Part shown: piece after piece, positions 6,428 through 8,794 of the stretch | How positions within the stretch are numbered: the first letter of the stretch is position 1 | Layout: every line of letters begins with the position of its first letter | The notes under the pieces: generated by a model | Database searches by the model: none | What the model saw: only the letters and a program-made list of their open reading frames with translations | What the model was told of the DNA's origin: nothing | Assembly: GCA_025352915.1 (NCBI GenBank) | Contig: JANXSA010000272.1 | Location: 1-8,794, forward strand | Length of the DNA: 8,794 bases | From: Rhodospirillales bacterium | GTDB taxonomy: Bacteria; Pseudomonadota; Alphaproteobacteria; Acetobacterales; Acetobacteraceae | Direction of reading: 5' to 3' | Translations under genes and position numbers: made by a program

Positions 6428-7168
6428 ATGACCGACGCCATACGCGCCGACGGCTTGACCAAGCGCTACGCCGCCACCCTGGCCGTCGACGCCATTTCCT
6501 TCACCGCCCCGATGGGCGCCATCATTGGCCTGCTCGGCGGCAATGGCGCCGGCAAGACCACCACCATCGCCATGCTGATGGGCCTGCTCATCCCCACGGC
6601 GGGAACGATCCACGTCCTCGGCCACGACATGGCGACCGACCGCTTCGCCGCCCTCGCCCGGATGAACTTCTCCTCGCCCTACGTCGCCCTGCCGGCCCGC
6701 CTCTCGGTGGCCGAGAATCTCCGCGTCTACGGCCATCTTTACGGCGTGCGCCAGATCGAAAAGCGCATCGCCGAACTGGCCGCCGAACTCGACCTCAATG
6801 ACCTGCTAGACCGCCCCGCCGGCCAGCTTTCCGCCGGCCAGAAGACCCGCGTCGCCCTGGCCAAATCCCTCATCAACCGCCCCGAACTGCTCCTGCTCGA
6901 CGAGCCCACCGCCAGCCTCGACCCCGACACCGGCGACATGGTCCGCACCTGGCTGGAGCGTTACGCGGCCGAGACCGGCTGCACCATCCTGCTCGCCAGC
7001 CACAACATGGCCGAGGTCGAGCGCCTGTGCAGCCACGTGCTGATGATGAAGCAGGGAAAAATCGTCGACCGCGGCAGCCCCGCCGACCTGCTCGCCCGCT
7101 ATGGCCGTGACGACCTGGAAGACGTCTTCCTCGACATCGCCCGCAACCGCCGCGAAGGCACCCCATGA
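6428..7168 (+). CDS. ABC transporter ATP-binding protein (ABC-2 exporter type)
   Basis: This is the cytoplasmic ATPase that powers the permease encoded next to it. It has 246 residues, a single nucleotide-binding domain. Motifs are Walker A GGNGAGKT (37-44), ABC signature LSAGQKTR (134-141), Walker B LLLLDEPTASLDP (154-166) with E159 following D158, and the switch His H192 in ASHNM. The segment where the Q-loop is expected reads MNFSSPYVALPARLSV (79-94) and contains no glutamine; there is none between residues 70 and 108. The start at 6428 is chosen because homology to the fold begins a few residues later. An upstream in-frame ATG at 6338 would translate the T-rich hairpin. No Shine-Dalgarno is visible (upstream CACCGCCCC), so initiation may be weak or leaderless. 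The stop overlaps the permease start by four bases (ATGA). The substrate is unknown. Confidence 0.93.
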   Translation: MTDAIRADGLTKRYAATLAVDAISFTAPMGAIIGLLGGNGAGKTTTIAMLMGLLIPTAGTIHVLGHDMATDRFAALARMNFSSPYVALPARLSVAENLRVYGHLYGVRQIEKRIAELAAELDLNDLLDRPAGQLSAGQKTRVALAKSLINRPELLLLDEPTASLDPDTGDMVRTWLERYAAETGCTILLASHNMAEVERLCSHVLMMKQGKIVDRGSPADLLARYGRDDLEDVFLDIARNRREGTP

Positions 7169-7962
7169 ATAGCGCGCGCCGCATCTGGGGCCTGATGTAC
7201 CGCCACCTGGCACTTTATCGCCGCTCCTGGCCGCGCCTGCTCGAACTGACTTACTGGCCTACCCTGCAAATGTGCATCTGGGGCTTCACCTCCGCCTTCA
7301 TCGCCAGCCGCATCGGCGTCGGCGGCCAGGTCGCCGCCGGTATCCTGCTGGGCGGCGTGCTGCTCTGGGAGGTCGCCCTGCGCAGCCAGATGGGCATGGC
7401 GATCTCCTTCCTGGAGGAAATCTGGTCGCGCAACCTCGGCCACGTCTTCGTCTCGCCGCTGCGTCCGTGGGAGCTGGTCGCCGCCTTGATCGCCATGAGC
7501 GCCATCCGCATGGTCATCGGCGTGCTGCCCGCCATCCTGCTCGCCTGGGGCCTCTACGCCTTCAACCTGTTCGACCTCGGCCCGGTGCTGATCCTGTTCG
7601 CCATCAACCTGATGGCCATGGGTTGGTGGATCGCGCTCGGCGTCATCTCGCTGATCCTGCGCCACGGCGCCGGGGCCGAGGCGCTGGCCTGGTCGGTGCT
7701 GTTTGGCATCACCCCTTTCGCCGCGGTGTTCTACCCGGTCAGCATCCTGCCCGCCTGGCTCCAGCCGATCGCCCTGGCCCTGCCCGCCGCCCATGTCTTC
7801 GAAGGCATGCGCGCTGCCCTGGACACCGGCCTCATCCACTGGGACCACCTCGCCTGGGCCATTGGCCTCAACATCGCCTGGACCTTGGCCGCCGCCCTGC
7901 TGTTCGCCCGCCAGTTCCGCGCCGCCCGCGTCAGCGGCGCCCTGCTCTCGATCGGAGAATGA
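7165..7962 (+). CDS. ABC-2 type transporter permease
   Basis: This is the membrane partner of the upstream ATPase, with 265 residues. About six hydrophobic segments can be seen, near 29-48, 55-75, 104-132, 138-165, 172-192 and 226-248. The block FYPVSILPAWLQPIALALP followed by AAHVFEGMRAAL (189-219) is characteristic of ABC-2 type export permeases, a group that includes NodJ-like, polysaccharide and drug exporters. Its short N-terminal cytoplasmic stretch is basic. The ATG overlaps the ATPase stop (ATGA), with GAAGG eight bases upstream, so the two are translated together. One ATPase and one permease would give a homodimeric full transporter. No substrate-binding protein or glycosyltransferase is nearby to identify the cargo. 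Confidence 0.9.
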   Translation: MNSARRIWGLMYRHLALYRRSWPRLLELTYWPTLQMCIWGFTSAFIASRIGVGGQVAAGILLGGVLLWEVALRSQMGMAISFLEEIWSRNLGHVFVSPLRPWELVAALIAMSAIRMVIGVLPAILLAWGLYAFNLFDLGPVLILFAINLMAMGWWIALGVISLILRHGAGAEALAWSVLFGITPFAAVFYPVSILPAWLQPIALALPAAHVFEGMRAALDTGLIHWDHLAWAIGLNIAWTLAAALLFARQFRAARVSGALLSIGE

Positions 7963-7967
7963 CCGCC

Positions 7968-8600
7968 ATGAAACCCACTGCACGTCCCACTGCGATCTGG
8001 CTCATCCGCCACGCTTTGGTCGAGGAATCCGCCCGCGCCTTCCTCTACGGCAGCACCGACGTGCCGCTGTGCGAAACCACCCTGCGCGACCAGACCCCGA
8101 TGTACGCCGCCCTCGCCAAACGCCTGCCCAGGCCGGCCCACTGGGCCTGCACCCCCCTCTCCCGCACAAGCCGCACCGCCGAGGCAATCTTCCGCGCCGG
8201 CTACCCCACCCAGCCGCTCGAAGTCATCCCCGGCCTGATCGAACAATCCATGGGCGACTGGCACGGCACCCGCCACGCCGAACTTCCCGCCAAGCTGGCC
8301 GAGCCACCCCACCCGTTCTGGCCGCTCTCCGGCACCGAGCACCCGCCCGGCGGCGAAAGCATGGCCCACGTCATCAGCCGCACCGGCGAAGCCCTCGAAA
8401 CCATCGCCGCCCAACACCCCGGCCAGGACATCGTCATCGTCAGCCACGGCGGAACCATCCGCGCCGCCGTCGCCCATGCCCTCGGCATCAGCGCCACCAA
8501 CGCCCTGCACCTGTCCGTGCATAATCTCGGCCTGACCCAACTCGAACGCGAACCCCTCGGCTGGCGCGTCGTCTGCGTCAACGAGGCGCCGGGGTATTGA
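7968..8600 (+). CDS. Histidine phosphatase family protein (phosphoglycerate mutase-like)
   Basis: This is a phosphatase of the branch that uses a phosphohistidine intermediate. It has 210 residues from ATG 7968. Motifs are WLIRHALVEE (11-20; R14 and H15, the nucleophile, in an RHA instead of RHG context), SRTSRTAEAIF (65-75), E92 in IEQSMGDWHG as likely acid/base, PPGGES (126-131) and IVSHGGTIR (157-165) with the second catalytic H160. Alternatives are an alpha-ribazole phosphatase (CobC-like), a small-molecule phosphatase or a broad-specificity phosphatase. The sequence does not decide, and no cobalamin gene is in view. An ATG at 7959 overlaps the permease stop, but GGAG abuts it too closely. 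The ATG at 7968 lies ten bases behind GGAG and is preferred; the difference is three residues. It appears to be the last gene of the ABC operon, and the inverted repeat begins 4 bp behind its stop. Confidence 0.88.
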   Translation: MKPTARPTAIWLIRHALVEESARAFLYGSTDVPLCETTLRDQTPMYAALAKRLPRPAHWACTPLSRTSRTAEAIFRAGYPTQPLEVIPGLIEQSMGDWHGTRHAELPAKLAEPPHPFWPLSGTEHPPGGESMAHVISRTGEALETIAAQHPGQDIVIVSHGGTIRAAVAHALGISATNALHLSVHNLGLTQLEREPLGWRVVCVNEAPGY

Positions 8601-8604
8601 GTAA

Positions 8605-8794
8605 GCAAGGCCAGGGCTCTGCCCTGGACCCGCTGGGGCCGGCGGCCCCAGACCCCATTCATCAAGCGCCTTCGGCCAAGGGGGCCGTCGAGGCCTGCAT
8701 GAAAGCCTCGACGGCCCCCATGGCCGAAGGCGCTTGATGAATGGGGTCTGGGGCCGCCGGCCCCAGCGGGTCCAGGGCAGAGCCCTGGCCTTGC
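8605..8794. repeat. Near-perfect 190-bp inverted repeat
   Basis: The left arm 8605-8694 and right arm 8705-8794 are complementary at 89 of 90 positions. The single exception is A8679 opposite A8720. The centre is the 10-base CTGCATGAAA (8695-8704). Each arm contains smaller palindromes: CCAGGGC-TCT-GCCCTGG and CTGGGGCC-GGC-GGCCCCAG. The left arm starts right behind the histidine phosphatase stop, within GTAAGCAAGG. The right arm runs to the window end, so the repeat may be longer. As RNA it would fold into a very stable hairpin and would probably block transcription from both sides, although there is no T-tract in view. No open frame or transposase lies inside. Confidence 0.98.

Noticed and set aside
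7099..8540. Long minus-strand open frames opposite the permease and phosphatase genes
   Set aside because: They are antisense to genes with clear motifs, carry repetitive Gly/Asp/Gln-rich composition and have no start signals.
7272..8600. 442-codon reading of the phosphatase gene starting inside the permease gene
   Set aside because: The first 230 or so residues are an Arg/Pro-rich out-of-frame reading of the permease. Phosphatase homology begins only near 7968-8000.

Overview
The window is a GC-rich chromosomal segment, most likely from an alphaproteobacterium of the Rhodospirillales/Acetobacteraceae type. This is inferred from four things: an unfused three-gene cytochrome bc1 operon (Rieske, cytochrome b, cytochrome c1), an aerobic HemF coproporphyrinogen oxidase, a phosphorolytic MTA phosphorylase directly behind the bc1 genes, and GC-rich palindromic intergenic repeats placed right behind stop codons. 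No taxonomic marker such as rRNA is present, so the placement is tentative. No tRNA, rRNA, CRISPR array, transposase or phage gene was seen.

Layout from left to right. Positions 1-104 are four exact copies of a 26-bp tandem repeat. Behind it on the minus strand (82-1117) is a broken gene for a large surface protein. Its start carries a LEPR-XLL type motif (YEPRLLLSA), one frame break lies near 991-995, and a probable second one lies near 140-150. hemF follows on the minus strand (1390-2337) with an in-frame 33-bp duplication near its N-terminus. A gene-free stretch of about 300 bp (2338-2638) separates hemF from the divergent petA-petB-petC operon (2639-5315), which ends in a strong rho-independent terminator (5337-5373). 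mtnP (5409-6287) comes next, followed by a degenerate GC-rich repeat and a T-rich/A-rich hairpin. A translationally coupled set then encodes an ABC ATPase, an ABC-2 type permease and a histidine phosphatase (6428-8600). The last 190 bp (8605-8794) form a nearly perfect inverted repeat: two 90-nt arms with one mismatch around a 10-nt loop.

How the genes work together: petABC encodes the three catalytic subunits of the ubiquinol:cytochrome c oxidoreductase. HemF makes protoporphyrinogen IX, an oxygen-dependent step towards the haem that two of those subunits need, so the divergent arrangement is functionally sensible. MtnP salvages adenine and methylthioribose-1-phosphate from methylthioadenosine. 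The ABC pair is a probable exporter of unknown substrate.

The protein-coding core is ordinary and well conserved. The unusual content is in the repeats: the long terminal inverted repeat and its degenerate relative behind mtnP, and the 26-bp array whose length and internal stop codon close all three minus-strand frames.
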